DNA from: Acinetobacter sp. NIPH 2100
Lineage (GTDB): Bacteria > Pseudomonadota > Gammaproteobacteria > Pseudomonadales > Moraxellaceae
Assembly (NCBI RefSeq): GCF_000369805.1
Contig: NZ_KB850224.1
Span: forward strand, 2,862,399 to 2,926,398
DNA length: 64,000 bases
Direction of reading: 5' to 3'
Shown here: one piece after another, positions 27,839 to 38,160 of the stretch
Position numbering within the stretch: position 1 is the first letter of the stretch
Layout: the number at the start of each line of letters is the position of its first letter
Notes under the pieces: model-generated
Databases searched by the model: none
The model's input: only the letters and a program-made list of their open reading frames with translations
Told to the model about the DNA's origin: nothing
Made by a program: the position numbers and the translations under genes

Positions 27839-29049
27839 AAGCTCTTATAAAAAACCAGTTCAGTACGGGTGTTATTATAGTTTTCAGTTCCATCGGCTAA
27901 AGCATCTTTGAAATAATGCCCATATAGACGCTCAACTCGCAATTTCACTGGAATATAGTTAAATGGCTGCCAGGCAACACCAGCACCATATTCAAATAAA
28001 TTATTGTAATTTTCGCCTTCTGAATCCGCTAAGGTGTGCAGTTTGCCATAGGCTTGTACTGTACCTACTTCACCACGATAAACATTAAAACCAGAACGCA
28101 ATCTCAAATCGGCAATCACATTATAATCTTCACGCGAATAACTGGCGACATTGCCATACAAATCAGTAAAGTAATCATTCCATACTGTGCGTTGTTCTAC
28201 AGCAGGATTGGCATACCACTCTTGATAGCCAGTGACCCCGCCCACCACACTTTCACGGAATTTATCACGATTACGATCGATCAAATCATAACTTCCACCC
28301 ACTTCCAAATAGGCTCGAACAGGGATCGATTGCCATGGCTGATAGTTTGCCCCAATGCCGACAGTGACTGCATTTTCATCAATGATTTCGGGACGAACGC
28401 CACCTTTAGATTTGGTATCACGGTTTAGATTTACAAAGCCATAGACTTGCGCCCGTCCGTTATCCAAATTTTTCCCATAACGCATCTTCAATGGAAAAAT
28501 GAAATCGTCATAACGTGACTCATATGACGGCGCAAAATAAACATCCTTAAAGGTGGATGGAACAGTTGGACCACTCAGGTTTTGCACGGCTTGTTGCGCT
28601 TTTTCAGCAATATCAGCATCCGATGATGTCGATAATCCTTTAAAAATAACTAAGGCTTCTTTATTCCTTTTCTGCTGATTTAGCAAATAGGCTTCTTGTA
28701 ATTTCAATTGATCGTCTTGTGGAGCAAGCTGTTCAGCCTTGCGTACGCTTTGGAGCGCATCATTTTGTTTATTTAACCGAATCTGCAAATAAGTCAGACT
28801 TTTCCAGACCTTAATATCTTGGGGCGAGAGTTGGCCTAACTCAATCAAAATTTTCTCGGCCTGTTCAGGTTGGCTTTGTTCAATTTTATAAAACTTGTCC
28901 CAACGATCATAAATTGGATTACCTGGTTTATACGCGGCATCCCCTTCTTTGACAAAATCAGCTTCAGCACTGAAGGCATGTTGTACAGGTAAGATAAGAC
29001 CCAACATTAATAGTGTATGACTCAGCAGCTTATTGTTCGAATTGTTCAT
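27835..29049 (-). CDS. outer-membrane TPR plus beta-barrel protein, NfrA-C-terminal/BcsC-like exporter
   Basis: About 404 residues from ATG 29049 (a TTG at 29061 is less likely). A signal peptide ends near AFSA. About three TPR-like helices follow (60-150, e.g. PEQAEKILIELGQLSPQD, DALQSVRKAEQLAPQDDQ). The C-terminal 240 residues are beta-barrel strands ending in NNTRTELVFYKSF, with SRYDDFIFPLKMRYG at the start, resembling the NfrA C-terminal barrel of the phage N4 receptor and, in plan, PgaA or BcsC. It is the only outer-membrane pore in the cluster and converges tail to tail with the lipoprotein gene (4-base overlap), so it is transcribed separately. It probably lets the polymer cross the outer membrane. 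Confidence 0.78.
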   Translation of the reverse strand: MNNSNNKLLSHTLLMLGLILPVQHAFSAEADFVKEGDAAYKPGNPIYDRWDKFYKIEQSQPEQAEKILIELGQLSPQDIKVWKSLTYLQIRLNKQNDALQSVRKAEQLAPQDDQLKLQEAYLLNQQKRNKEALVIFKGLSTSSDADIAEKAQQAVQNLSGPTVPSTFKDVYFAPSYESRYDDFIFPLKMRYGKNLDNGRAQVYGFVNLNRDTKSKGGVRPEIIDENAVTVGIGANYQPWQSIPVRAYLEVGGSYDLIDRNRDKFRESVVGGVTGYQEWYANPAVEQRTVWNDYFTDLYGNVASYSREDYNVIADLRLRSGFNVYRGEVGTVQAYGKLHTLADSEGENYNNLFEYGAGVAWQPFNYIPVKLRVERLYGHYFKDALADGTENYNNTRTELVFYKSF

Positions 29050-29279
29050 CGCAGATCTCAACTAAAAATATCAACAATATGGGCCATAAAACGCCAATGT
29101 AACCCAAAGTTAAAGTGTTAAATTATTCACATATTATAACCAAATCATCGTTATGCTATCGTTAAAATAAGTTATTTTATAATAGATTAAGTTTATGAAT
29201 CATCAATAGAATTTTACAAATAACCCATGATTCACTACGTTATAAATAATTAAATTCAACCGATTTTAAAGAGTACATT

Positions 29280-29981
29280 ATGTCCTATTCCCAACATGCA
29301 GAACCGCATGTCATACAACGTTCAGGCTGGCTGCGTGCGGCTGTTTTGGGTGCCAATGATGGCATTATTTCTGTCACCAGTCTGATTATGGGGATGGCTG
29401 CAAGCGGTGCAAGCTCTCATACCCTGTTGATTACCTGTATTGCAGGACTTATTTCTGGTGCCACATCCATGGCGGCTGGCGAATACATTTCGGTCAAATC
29501 TCAAGAAGACATCGAAAAGTCTGATCTTCGATTTGAAGCCAGAGAACTGGAAAAAAATCCACATGCAGAGCTGAAAGAGCTGACACAAATTTATATTTCA
29601 CGGGGTTTAAACCCTGAACTGGCGCATGAAGTTGCCAAACAACTAACCGAACACGATGCACTCGGCGCACATGCACGAGATGAGATTGGGATTCATGAAA
29701 ATACCGCAGCCAATCCAGTTCAAGCCGCTTTATCCTCAGCAGCCTCCTTCTCTTGTGGTGCAGCCTTGCCGATGCTGGCAATTTTACTCACTCCAGATTC
29801 TTGGGTCGCACGTTCAGTACTCATTACTGGAGTCATTTCACTGGCTCTGCTTGGTGCATTATCCAGCTACTTTGCGCGCACCTCCATGCTCAAAGGCAGT
29901 TTACGCATTACCTTATGGGGCATGCTTGCGATGGCATTTTCGAGTTGGGTCGGCTCTCTATTTAATGTCACGCCATTATAG
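29280..29981 (+). CDS. VIT1/CCC1 family transporter
   Basis: 233 residues with five predicted membrane helices. It has the family hallmarks GANDGIISVTSLIMGMAASG in the first helix and AAGEYISVKSQEDIEKSD after the second, followed by an acidic cytoplasmic metal-binding loop and three C-terminal helices. Eukaryotic and bacterial members move Fe2+ or Mn2+ out of the cytoplasm. It is monocistronic, with a 230-base AT-rich upstream region in which I found no clear Fur box. Confidence 0.9.
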   Translation: MSYSQHAEPHVIQRSGWLRAAVLGANDGIISVTSLIMGMAASGASSHTLLITCIAGLISGATSMAAGEYISVKSQEDIEKSDLRFEARELEKNPHAELKELTQIYISRGLNPELAHEVAKQLTEHDALGAHARDEIGIHENTAANPVQAALSSAASFSCGAALPMLAILLTPDSWVARSVLITGVISLALLGALSSYFARTSMLKGSLRITLWGMLAMAFSSWVGSLFNVTPL

Positions 29982-30100
29982 AAAGCTAATTTTTTTGATT
30001 TAAAAATAACCTCTATATTCAATAAGTAAATAGCGATTATTATTTGCAAGCCTTTTTGTTTTTACGTTAAGGTGATTAAAAATGGAATGAGTAAAGCATC

Positions 30101-31144
30101 ATGTCAATTTTAGAATTATTAGAAATAAAACATCCGATTTTACTTGCACCGATGGCAGGCGTTTCAACGCCAGAACTTGCCGCTGAAGTTTCTAATCAAG
30201 GTGGCTTGGGCTCTTTGGGTCTCGGCGCAAATACACCAGAAGCAGCTAAAGTCCAAATCCTAAAAACTCAAGAACTCACCGACAAACCATTTCAAGTTAA
30301 CTTTTTTTGCCATCAATCTGAACAACTTGACCCTGGAACAGCACAACACTGGATTGATTATATTCGCCCCCAATTTGAGAAATTTGGTGCAGCAGTACCG
30401 ACTCAACTGAACTGCATTTATCCAAGTTTTTTAGACAATGATGACTTTCTGAATGTGGTTCTTGAAACAGCTCCCAAAGCGGTCAGTTTTCATTTTGGAA
30501 TTCCACATCCGCATCAAATTCAAGCGCTAAAAGATGCAGGTATTATCACCATGGTATCTGCGACCAATCTGCTTGAAGCCCAAGCAATTGAAGCAGCAGG
30601 TATAGACATCATTATTGCCCAAGGAATTGAAGCAGGTGGACATCGTGGTATTTTCAATCAACATTTTGATGCTGCAATTAAAACCTTTGATCTCGTCCAG
30701 CTTATCACCCAACATTGCACACTGCCCGTGATTGCAGCTGGTGGCATCATGAATGGCGATCAAGCCAAAGCCGTACTCAAGTTAGGAGCTGCCGCAGTAC
30801 AACTGGGTACCGCCTTTGTCCAATGTAAAAGTTCAAGTGTAAATGCCGCATACCGTAAAGCGTTATTTAGCCAAAACATTACTCAAATCAGCGCCAGTCT
30901 GTCCGGCCGACCAGCACGTGGTTTGCTTGGGACATGGCATACACAGATTGACTCACCGAATCGTCCTAAGGTCCCTGCTTACCCTTATACCTATGATTTG
31001 GCTAAACAACTCATGGCTGTTGCAAGCGCAAAGCAAGATTTTAGTTATGGAGCATTTTGGGCAGGCAGCAATGTCGGACAAATCAGAGAACTGGAAGCAG
31101 CCGATCTCGTAAACCAACTGGTGTTAGAAATCAAAAGTTATTAA
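30101..31144 (+). CDS. nitronate monooxygenase-like FMN enzyme
   Basis: TIM-barrel flavoprotein of the 2-nitropropane dioxygenase/nitronate monooxygenase family, 347 residues. It shows APMAGVSTPELAAEVSNQGG at the N-terminus, AQGIEAGGHRG with the likely catalytic His, and phosphate-binding PVIAAGGIMNG followed by GAAAVQLGTAFVQC. It oxidises alkyl nitronates such as propionate-3-nitronate in characterised members. It is cytoplasmic, stands alone, and ends at a strong bidirectional terminator shared with ppk. Confidence 0.88.
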   Translation: MSILELLEIKHPILLAPMAGVSTPELAAEVSNQGGLGSLGLGANTPEAAKVQILKTQELTDKPFQVNFFCHQSEQLDPGTAQHWIDYIRPQFEKFGAAVPTQLNCIYPSFLDNDDFLNVVLETAPKAVSFHFGIPHPHQIQALKDAGIITMVSATNLLEAQAIEAAGIDIIIAQGIEAGGHRGIFNQHFDAAIKTFDLVQLITQHCTLPVIAAGGIMNGDQAKAVLKLGAAAVQLGTAFVQCKSSSVNAAYRKALFSQNITQISASLSGRPARGLLGTWHTQIDSPNRPKVPAYPYTYDLAKQLMAVASAKQDFSYGAFWAGSNVGQIRELEAADLVNQLVLEIKSY

Positions 31145-31152
31145 ATATTTTA

Positions 31153-31190
31153 AATCAAAAAACCGACCTATGCAGGTCGGTTTTTTGATT
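31153..31190. terminator. strong bidirectional terminator
   Basis: A 17-bp perfect stem (31153-31169 with 31174-31190) with loop ATGC includes A6 and T6 runs. It lies between the nitronate monooxygenase-like gene (+) and ppk (-). Confidence 0.93.
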
Positions 31191-31194
31191 GATC

Positions 31195-33273
31195 TTATTT
31201 AATTGCTTCAAGCAAAGTATGTTGTGCATTGTGCGGAGCCTCGCCTGCTACAGGTCGCACACGATCCCACACACCGTCTCCCTGTAACAACCACGCTTGT
31301 TGATTATCTTTGAGATAATTTAATAAACCTTGTTGATAGATACGCTTTTTCAAAGCAGGGTCTTCAATCGGGAAACAGGCTTCAACACGGTTGAATAGAT
31401 TACGATCCATCCAGTCTGCACTTGAACCATAAATACGTGGATTACCATTATTGCTGAAATAATAAACCCGTGTATGTTCCAAGAAACGCCCAACAATCGA
31501 ACGCACGCGGATATTTTCAGATAGATGTGGCAAACCTGGACGTAAACAGCAAATCGAACGAATAATCAGGTCAACCTGCACACCTGCTTGCGATGCTTCA
31601 TACAATTTATTGATTAACTGCACTTCAGTTAGCGCATTTACCTTAATGATAATTTGCGCAGGTTTACCTTCTTTGGCATTGGCAATTTCATCATCAATAT
31701 AGTTAATGAGTTGTGCATGCAAAGTGAATGGTGCATGGAGTAGCTTTTTCGGCTTGGCCATTTTCCCCATACCCGTTAATTCTTGGAAAATACGGTGTAC
31801 GTCTTCACAGAGATCTTTATCTGTGGTCATCAGACCATAATCGGTATAAATACGCGCATTGGTTGCATGATAGTTCCCTGTTCCCAAATGCACATAACGC
31901 ACCAGTTTATTGTTTTCACGGCGAACCACCAGAATCATTTTGGCATGTGTCTTATAACCCACGATGCCATATACCACCACAGCACCCGCTTCTTGCAACA
32001 CATTCGCCACTTCGATATTGGACTCTTCATCAAAACGTGCACGAAGCTCAATAACAGCCGTCACCTCTTTACCATTACGAGCAGCTTCGGCAAGTACCTG
32101 TACGATTTCCGAATCTGCCCCACTACGGTAAAGCGTTTGCTTAATTGCCAACACTTGTGGATCACGCGCAGCTTCACGCAACAACTGAATCACAGGTGCG
32201 AAGGATTCAAATGGATGGTGCAATAAAATGTCCTGTTTCTGCATCGCCGCAAAAATACTTTCAGACTTTTTAAATGCTTTTGGAATGACAGGTGTATGTG
32301 AGTCATAACGCAAATGCGGACGCTTAAAATTCGAGAGTAAGCGAGCCAAATTGACAGGACCATCAACACGATAAAGTTGCTCTTCGTTCAGATCAAACTC
32401 ATCTAACAAATATTCATAGATATGCTTTGGACAGTTATGCGTTACTTCCAAACGGACTGCACGACCAAAACGACGTGAACTTAATTCACCTTTGAGTGCT
32501 TTGGCCAGATCCTCTACATCTTCATTCAGAGCCAAATCGGCATTGCGTGTGACACGGAATTGATAACAACCCGTTGCGGTCATTCCTGGGAACAGATCAG
32601 ACACATGTTCATGAATAATCGCGGAGAGCATCACATGATGTTCTTTACCATCAGTGAGCTCATCAGGCAAACGTACTACACGCGGTAAAGAGCGTGGTGC
32701 AGGCACAACCGCAAGATCAATCTGACGGCCAAACGCATCCTTCCCTTCTAAAGTCACAATAAAGTTTAAGCTTTTGTTGACTAGGCGTGGGAATGGATGT
32801 GCAGGATCAAGGCTAATTGGAGTAAGTACAGGTGCGACTTGCTCTTGGAAATATTTTTTAATCCAAGCCGATTGTGCAGGGGTTAATTCTCCACGACGTA
32901 AGAAACAGATATCTTCTTCGCGCAGCTTCGGCAAGATTTGTTCATTTAGAATACGGTATTGACGCTCAATTGCAGCATGTGTGGTTTTTGAGATTTGATC
33001 TAAAACTTGTTTAGGCGTTAAACCATCTGGGGTACGACTTTCATTGTCTAAGGTCAGTTGCTCCATCACGCCGGCAACACGAATTTCAAAAAATTCATCT
33101 AAATTGCGTGAAAAAATCAGCAGGAAATTCATCCGTTCTAACAATGGGTGAAGTGGATCGACAGCCTGTTCCAGTACTCGAAGGTGGAAATCGAGAATTG
33201 AAAGTTCACGATTAATATAACGATCGTTGTAACTATATTCTATGGGCGCTGTTGTCGTCACTGCAGTATTCAT
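31195..33273 (-). CDS. ppk: polyphosphate kinase 1
   Basis: Reversible synthesis of long-chain polyphosphate from ATP. About 692 residues starting [25 protein letters not shown]. The longer frame from 33303 adds ten unconserved residues, so ATG 33273 is chosen. Domains in order are N (helical, [16 protein letters not shown]), head, C1 and C2 (phospholipase-D-like). The phosphorylated histidine is in YKTHAKM, residue 443 from this start. It ends in the shared terminator at 31153-31190. It is important for stress and stationary-phase survival in relatives. Confidence 0.96.
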   Translation of the reverse strand: MNTAVTTTAPIEYSYNDRYINRELSILDFHLRVLEQAVDPLHPLLERMNFLLIFSRNLDEFFEIRVAGVMEQLTLDNESRTPDGLTPKQVLDQISKTTHAAIERQYRILNEQILPKLREEDICFLRRGELTPAQSAWIKKYFQEQVAPVLTPISLDPAHPFPRLVNKSLNFIVTLEGKDAFGRQIDLAVVPAPRSLPRVVRLPDELTDGKEHHVMLSAIIHEHVSDLFPGMTATGCYQFRVTRNADLALNEDVEDLAKALKGELSSRRFGRAVRLEVTHNCPKHIYEYLLDEFDLNEEQLYRVDGPVNLARLLSNFKRPHLRYDSHTPVIPKAFKKSESIFAAMQKQDILLHHPFESFAPVIQLLREAARDPQVLAIKQTLYRSGADSEIVQVLAEAARNGKEVTAVIELRARFDEESNIEVANVLQEAGAVVVYGIVGYKTHAKMILVVRRENNKLVRYVHLGTGNYHATNARIYTDYGLMTTDKDLCEDVHRIFQELTGMGKMAKPKKLLHAPFTLHAQLINYIDDEIANAKEGKPAQIIIKVNALTEVQLINKLYEASQAGVQVDLIIRSICCLRPGLPHLSENIRVRSIVGRFLEHTRVYYFSNNGNPRIYGSSADWMDRNLFNRVEACFPIEDPALKKRIYQQGLLNYLKDNQQAWLLQGDGVWDRVRPVAGEAPHNAQHTLLEAIK

Positions 33274-33343
33274 ACCGAACCTTGTCGCTTTATCATTCAT
33301 CAAGTGATGATTTAAGTATGCTGCAAAATTATGTCAATTTGGT

Positions 33344-33373
33344 AAAAAAGCCCAAAATTATTGGGCTTTTTTT
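33344..33373 (-). terminator. terminator after mtgA
   Basis: A 12-bp stem (33344-33355 with 33361-33372) with loop AATTA gives a T run on the - strand. It lies past the mtgA stop and before the start of ppk. Confidence 0.85.
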
Positions 33374-33386
33374 AAAAATTCTCGAA

Positions 33387-34061
33387 TTATTGCGGAAGTT
33401 GTATACCATTCATATATTTCAAGATCACGCGTTTACGGTATTGCAGCTTACGGTCATTGCGATTGTCTTGATAATATTTAGGATTTGGCAATAATGCAGC
33501 TAAGAAAGCAGCCTGCTCCCGAGTCAGACTTTTCGCACTTTTGCCATAATAAAATTGAGCTGCAGCTTCAACCCCATAAATGTTTTGACCAAACTCAACC
33601 GAGTTCATATACACTTCTAAAATACGGCGTTTCGACCACATCCGTTCCATCATCCAAGTTGCAACCGCTTCTTGTCCCTTACGAATGAATGAACGTTTAT
33701 TATATAAAAACAGGTTTTTTGCCAACTGTTGTGAAACCGTTGAACCGCCTGCAACGAGCTCGCCTTTTTCACTATTTCGTTCCAACGCAAATTGAATCCC
33801 AGCCCAATCAAAACCATGGTGATGAATAAATTTGGCATCTTCACCCGCTAAAATGGCGCGTTTGAAATTATCACTAATATTGTCATAGTCACGCCATTCT
33901 TGCTTAATCGGTTTGAAGTCGGTCAAATAGTCCCAACGCATAAACATTGTGGTTTCAACAGGATGTGTCCGCCACCAGACCAAACTACTGAAGATCCATA
34001 GTTGGATCAGTAGAATAACCCCGATAATCAACATTACTGCGCGTGCTAAAAAGGCTTTCAT
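33387..34061 (-). CDS. mtgA: monofunctional biosynthetic peptidoglycan transglycosylase
   Basis: GT51 glycosyltransferase that polymerises lipid II into glycan strands. 224 residues with one N-terminal membrane helix ([23 protein letters not shown]) and a periplasmic GT51 domain. The catalytic Glu motif is [15 protein letters not shown], and the moenomycin-site motif is [15 protein letters not shown]. There is no transpeptidase domain, and the size is normal for MtgA. Confidence 0.95.
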   Translation of the reverse strand: MKAFLARAVMLIIGVILLIQLWIFSSLVWWRTHPVETTMFMRWDYLTDFKPIKQEWRDYDNISDNFKRAILAGEDAKFIHHHGFDWAGIQFALERNSEKGELVAGGSTVSQQLAKNLFLYNKRSFIRKGQEAVATWMMERMWSKRRILEVYMNSVEFGQNIYGVEAAAQFYYGKSAKSLTREQAAFLAALLPNPKYYQDNRNDRKLQYRKRVILKYMNGIQLPQ

Positions 34062-34133
34062 TAAAGTGCATCACTCCATCGTGCAACAAATTCATGCTAA
34101 GCTATTTTTTATATCAATAACTAGCGTAAACAC

Positions 34134-34940
34134 ATGACTGAAACGACTCCACCACAAATCAATCAAAAATTGCAAATACAAACATGGTGGTTTACTGCGC
34201 TACTGATTGCAGTCAATGTCGGATTATTTGGCTGGCAAATTCTTTCAGGTGTGAATATTACCGACCCTGCCCCAGTAGATGCAATTGCTTGGGGTGCAGA
34301 TTTTACGCCACTCACCTTCACAGGTGAACCAGAACGATTGTTCAGCAGTATGTTTTTCCATTTTGGCATGATTCATTTAATGCTCAACATGTGGGCACTG
34401 TATATCTTTGGCAGCGTTGCCGAGCAACTATTTGGACGAAGCTACTACATCGGTCTGTATTTTCTTGCGGGTTTGATGGGAAGTGTACTTTCAAGTTATT
34501 TAAGCATTCGTGATGGCTATGAACTGTTGCAGCACTTTGATCCGAATCTCTTACCACGTATCAGTGCGGGCGCATCAGGAGCAGTCATGGGACTGGGTGC
34601 TGCACTGACGGTCATCTCTCTGTTTCCTGCATTACCGCAGCAACGTTTTTGGCTAGATAAAAAATCCTTGTTGATGATTATGGGGATTAACCTTGTATTT
34701 GGTTTTACAGTTTCAGGTATTAATAATGCTGCACATATCGGCGGCATGATCATGGGTGCTCTACTCGCAGCAACATGGTATTTCAGCCAAAAAATGCAAA
34801 ATAAAGCCCTCTTTCAAACCCTTGCTTTAATTTTGGGTACGCTATTACTTGCTGCGTTTTATTGGTATTGCACCGCGTTAAGCACAGGACTCAATCCGTT
34901 ATGGCATGAAATCCTGCGCCAAAACCAATCTACATTTTAA
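34134..34940 (+). CDS. rhomboid family intramembrane serine protease
   Basis: 268 residues, six or seven membrane helices. It has FFHFGMIHLMLNMWAL (oxyanion histidine region), the catalytic serine in GASGAVMG (Ser148) and the catalytic histidine in NNAAHIGGMIMG (His201), completing the rhomboid dyad. Substrates are unknown. It is divergent from mtgA, and its end overlaps the end of the YbbP-like permease gene by four bases. A second rhomboid is encoded at 45350-45967. Confidence 0.93.
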   Translation: MTETTPPQINQKLQIQTWWFTALLIAVNVGLFGWQILSGVNITDPAPVDAIAWGADFTPLTFTGEPERLFSSMFFHFGMIHLMLNMWALYIFGSVAEQLFGRSYYIGLYFLAGLMGSVLSSYLSIRDGYELLQHFDPNLLPRISAGASGAVMGLGAALTVISLFPALPQQRFWLDKKSLLMIMGINLVFGFTVSGINNAAHIGGMIMGALLAATWYFSQKMQNKALFQTLALILGTLLLAAFYWYCTALSTGLNPLWHEILRQNQSTF

Positions 34941-37423
34941 GACTGATTCATTTCTCTTAAACTTTGTAGCGGTGGAATATCGCATAAATAGCTGAGGCGA
35001 TAACGGCCGATCAACGTACAAATGATCATCATGCTCAGCGGTAAAATCAACCAAATCTCAGGGTGCCATTGCACTGCCATTTGCATCCTGTGACTTGCAA
35101 TCGCACTAATGACTTCAGCAAATAAACAGGCAACAATACCCGCTAACAATCCAATGAAACCAATCTCAAGACTGAGCATACGTTTGAGTTTATTTTTAGC
35201 AATACCAAATGAACGCAATAAAGCAACCTCTTTGCGACGCTCATCCATCAATACATTCAAGCAAGCGATCAGTACCAACACACCAGATAGCCCGACCAAT
35301 ACGGCCAGTACGGTGACGATCTGAACCAATACATTCATCAAGCGCTTCACTTCTTCCAAGATACGTCCAACATCAATAAAAACCGTATTGGAAAACTGCT
35401 GAATCAGTTGCACCATTTTTGGCTGATCCGCTGAGGGTAAATAGAAGCTACCTAAATAACTACCCGCGTTTTCATCCATGGTTTTAGGTGAGAAGATAAA
35501 GAAGAAATTCGGACTAAAGCTTTCCCACTCCACTGTACGCAGGTTAATCACTGTTGCCTCTAATGTCCCTTCAGGCAAGCTAAAACTAAGTTGATCACCA
35601 ATTTGAATCCCTAACTCCTGCGCTGTTTTTTCCTCCACAGACACTTGCCCGACTTGAGTAAAATGAGCCACACCTTGAGTAATCACATTGTCTTTGGGAT
35701 AGGAATCTGCTTGAGTCAAATTCAATTCACGGCGCAATGAATTGTTTTGTTTGACTAACTCTGGCGCAAAGGCATGGCCATTTTTAGCGACCAGTCGCCC
35801 GCGAATATTTGGATATAGCGGTGTCGATTGCCAACCATTTTGTTCAATTTGTTGTTTAAACTGCGGCATATCAAATGGCGGTAAACCGTAAACAAATTGA
35901 TTGGGCGTACCCACAGGTAATTGTTGTTGCCAACGTTGCAGTAGGTCCGTTCTTAATACACTCAATACCGTAATCAAGCTTAACCCCAACGCCAAAGCAG
36001 TAATCTGTAAGGCGGTCTGATGAGGAATCCGGACATATGCAGAAATAGGATGCTTAAGCTGTTTAATAGCTTTCAGTAACAACCAAATCACCGCATAAAG
36101 AATAGCGCAAAGCAACAAAATTGCAGTGAGCACCAACATGCTCAACTGCAAGTTATCACTCAACACCAAACTGAACATAATCAAACTGGCGATACCAATC
36201 GCAAACATAGCGAAATATGACTTACGCGAACGTTCTTGTTGGCGGATCACTCGAATCGGTGGTGTATTTAATAATTCCCAAATGCTTGGCACAATAAAGC
36301 CAACCAACACCATCACACTGGTAAAAATCGCAATCGGCAAGGCATAAAGCAGATCTGCGATTGCGAAGCTCAATTGCAGTTGTGGAATCAGTTGCAGCAT
36401 CAACTGCAACAACCCATAGCCCAAAGCAATCCCAATCAAACTGCCTAGTACAATCGACAAGGCACTGACGATGCCAAGCAAGGTAATATAAGCCCATAAA
36501 ATTTGTCGCTTACTCGCTCCTAAACAACGCATCAATGCAATATGATCTTGATTCTGCTGCACATAGCGCTGACTGGTTAAAGCAATCGCAATACCACACA
36601 GCAATATGGTTAATAAATTGGCAAGCTGTAAGAAAGTATCCAGATTTTCAATCGGCTTCATTAAGCGAGTATTGGATTGGCTGGCATCTCGGAGTTTAAG
36701 CGAACTCTGTTCATTCTCCTCTAATTGTTGATCTGCCTGCGGATCAACATCCTGTTCAGGATGCTGCGATTGCTTAAAAATCTGTTTATAGCGCTTGATT
36801 GCATCTGGCTCTCCCGCGATTAACAGTCGATATTCAATTCGACTGCCCACCTGAACAGCATTGGTTTTCGCAATATCTGCTTGGTGAATCATCACTGTTG
36901 GAGAGAAACCTGAAAATCCAGTCTCTTGGTTAGAATCACGCTCGATAATGCCTGTGACTGTAAATTGGCCATCAGCAATCGCAAGCGGCTCTCCCATTTT
37001 TGCCTGCAATAAATCCATGGCTCGCTGACTTAACCAAACCTGCCCAGGCTGTATCGCTTGTGCTTTAGGTTGAATCTCTAACTGACCACGTAAAGGAAAA
37101 TTTGCATCTACCGCTTTGACATTGACCATCACAAACTGATCTTGTGTATGCGCCATAGAACTAAATAGGGTGACAGGCGCTTGTTTCAACTTCAACTGGT
37201 CTGCCTGTTGCCGCCAGTTGGCTTGAATCGGATCTTTATCCGATAGCACCAAGTCGGCCCCCAACATCTCAGCTGCTTGCAATGCGACTGCATTTTGGAC
37301 TTGGGTATTACTAAACTTGAGTGCCGTGGTGGCACTGATTGCCAACGAAAGTGCAATAATCAGCAGATATAATCCACCTGTCCGAAAGCTTTGTAGCAGT
37401 AAGGGTTTAAGTACTGAACTCAT
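34937..37423 (-). CDS. ABC transporter permease, YbbP-like (FtsX/MacB family)
   Basis: About 828 residues with FtsX-type architecture. One N-terminal helix is followed by a large periplasmic domain, three helices (LLTILLCGIAIALTS, TLLGIVSALSIVLGSLIGIA, ...), a second hydrophobic region, another periplasmic domain, and the final FtsX block (VLVLIACLNVLMDERRKEVALLRSFG). The start is placed at ATG 37423, giving a four-base ATGA overlap with the ATPase gene; the frame extends further upstream only inside that gene. Together with the ATPase it probably forms an exporter or lipid/lipoprotein-handling complex of unknown substrate. Confidence 0.9.
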   Translation of the reverse strand: MSSVLKPLLLQSFRTGGLYLLIIALSLAISATTALKFSNTQVQNAVALQAAEMLGADLVLSDKDPIQANWRQQADQLKLKQAPVTLFSSMAHTQDQFVMVNVKAVDANFPLRGQLEIQPKAQAIQPGQVWLSQRAMDLLQAKMGEPLAIADGQFTVTGIIERDSNQETGFSGFSPTVMIHQADIAKTNAVQVGSRIEYRLLIAGEPDAIKRYKQIFKQSQHPEQDVDPQADQQLEENEQSSLKLRDASQSNTRLMKPIENLDTFLQLANLLTILLCGIAIALTSQRYVQQNQDHIALMRCLGASKRQILWAYITLLGIVSALSIVLGSLIGIALGYGLLQLMLQLIPQLQLSFAIADLLYALPIAIFTSVMVLVGFIVPSIWELLNTPPIRVIRQQERSRKSYFAMFAIGIASLIMFSLVLSDNLQLSMLVLTAILLLCAILYAVIWLLLKAIKQLKHPISAYVRIPHQTALQITALALGLSLITVLSVLRTDLLQRWQQQLPVGTPNQFVYGLPPFDMPQFKQQIEQNGWQSTPLYPNIRGRLVAKNGHAFAPELVKQNNSLRRELNLTQADSYPKDNVITQGVAHFTQVGQVSVEEKTAQELGIQIGDQLSFSLPEGTLEATVINLRTVEWESFSPNFFFIFSPKTMDENAGSYLGSFYLPSADQPKMVQLIQQFSNTVFIDVGRILEEVKRLMNVLVQIVTVLAVLVGLSGVLVLIACLNVLMDERRKEVALLRSFGIAKNKLKRMLSLEIGFIGLLAGIVACLFAEVISAIASHRMQMAVQWHPEIWLILPLSMMIICTLIGRYRLSYLCDIPPLQSLREMNQS

Positions 37424-38124
37424 ACCCCCTCCTTCAGCTTCACGATTTCCTGGATCTGGCCATCGGCAAGTTTGACATGACGTTGGCATAAGGCAGCCAA
37501 GCTCTGATCATGCGTCACCAACACTAAAGTTGTACCGAGTTCTTGATTTAAATCAAATAAAAGTTGCTCAACCTCTTCTGCCGTTTGCCCATCGAGATTG
37601 CCTGTAGGTTCATCGGCAAAAATAATTTTCGGTTCAGCAATCAAGGCACGTGCAATGGCGACACGTTGTTGCTCTCCACCAGAAAGGACCTTCGGTGTTT
37701 GCTGAGCCTGTCGAATTAATCCTACCCGTTCCAGCCACGCCAATGCTTTTTGCTCAGCTTGCTTGAAATTAAAATCAGGCTGCAAACGCAATGGCAACAT
37801 CACATTTTCCAAAGCACTCAACTGCGGTAACAGCTGAAAAGACTGAAATACAAAGCCAATATTTTCTAGCCGAACACGAGCCCGTTGCTCTTCGGTTAAA
37901 CTATGTACTGCCTCACCACAGACCCATAACTCACCCAAACTCGGTCGATCCAGTGTCGCGAGAATACCGAGTAAAGTTGATTTTCCTGAGCCTGAACGTC
38001 CCGTAATCGCGATTTGTTCACCTTGATAAATATCTAAATCAATGTCTTTTAAAATCGTAAGACTTTGCTGATTAATTTGAATATGTTGTGTAACTTTTTG
38101 GGCAGAGATAATCGGTTGTGGCAT
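37420..38124 (-). CDS. ABC transporter ATP-binding protein, YbbA-like
   Basis: 234-residue LolD/MacB-type ATPase. Walker A is [11 protein letters not shown], the Q-loop is [12 protein letters not shown], the signature is [15 protein letters not shown], Walker B is [12 protein letters not shown], and the switch histidine is in LVLVTHDQ. It is cytoplasmic and couples ATP hydrolysis to the permease encoded just downstream (4-base overlap). It is divergent from tesA with 36 bases between, the same arrangement as tesA-ybbA-ybbP of E. coli and Pseudomonas. Confidence 0.95.
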   Translation of the reverse strand: MPQPIISAQKVTQHIQINQQSLTILKDIDLDIYQGEQIAITGRSGSGKSTLLGILATLDRPSLGELWVCGEAVHSLTEEQRARVRLENIGFVFQSFQLLPQLSALENVMLPLRLQPDFNFKQAEQKALAWLERVGLIRQAQQTPKVLSGGEQQRVAIARALIAEPKIIFADEPTGNLDGQTAEEVEQLLFDLNQELGTTLVLVTHDQSLAALCQRHVKLADGQIQEIVKLKEGV

Positions 38125-38160
38125 GATGTCACGTATCCTTTAGGACAAATTTGAAATACG

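Noticed and set aside
22222..29061. Canonical cellulose (bcs) or PNAG (pga) operon
   Set aside because: There is no PilZ domain on the synthase, no GH8 BcsZ, no PgaB deacetylase and no PgaD, and the outer-membrane protein is far shorter than BcsC or PgaA.
29656..30003. 115-residue + strand frame
   Set aside because: It lies inside the VIT-family gene in another frame, with Cys/His-rich nonsense composition and no conserved motif.
31783..32226. 147-residue + strand frame opposite ppk
   Set aside because: It is antisense to conserved ppk codons, and its composition reflects the complementary strand.
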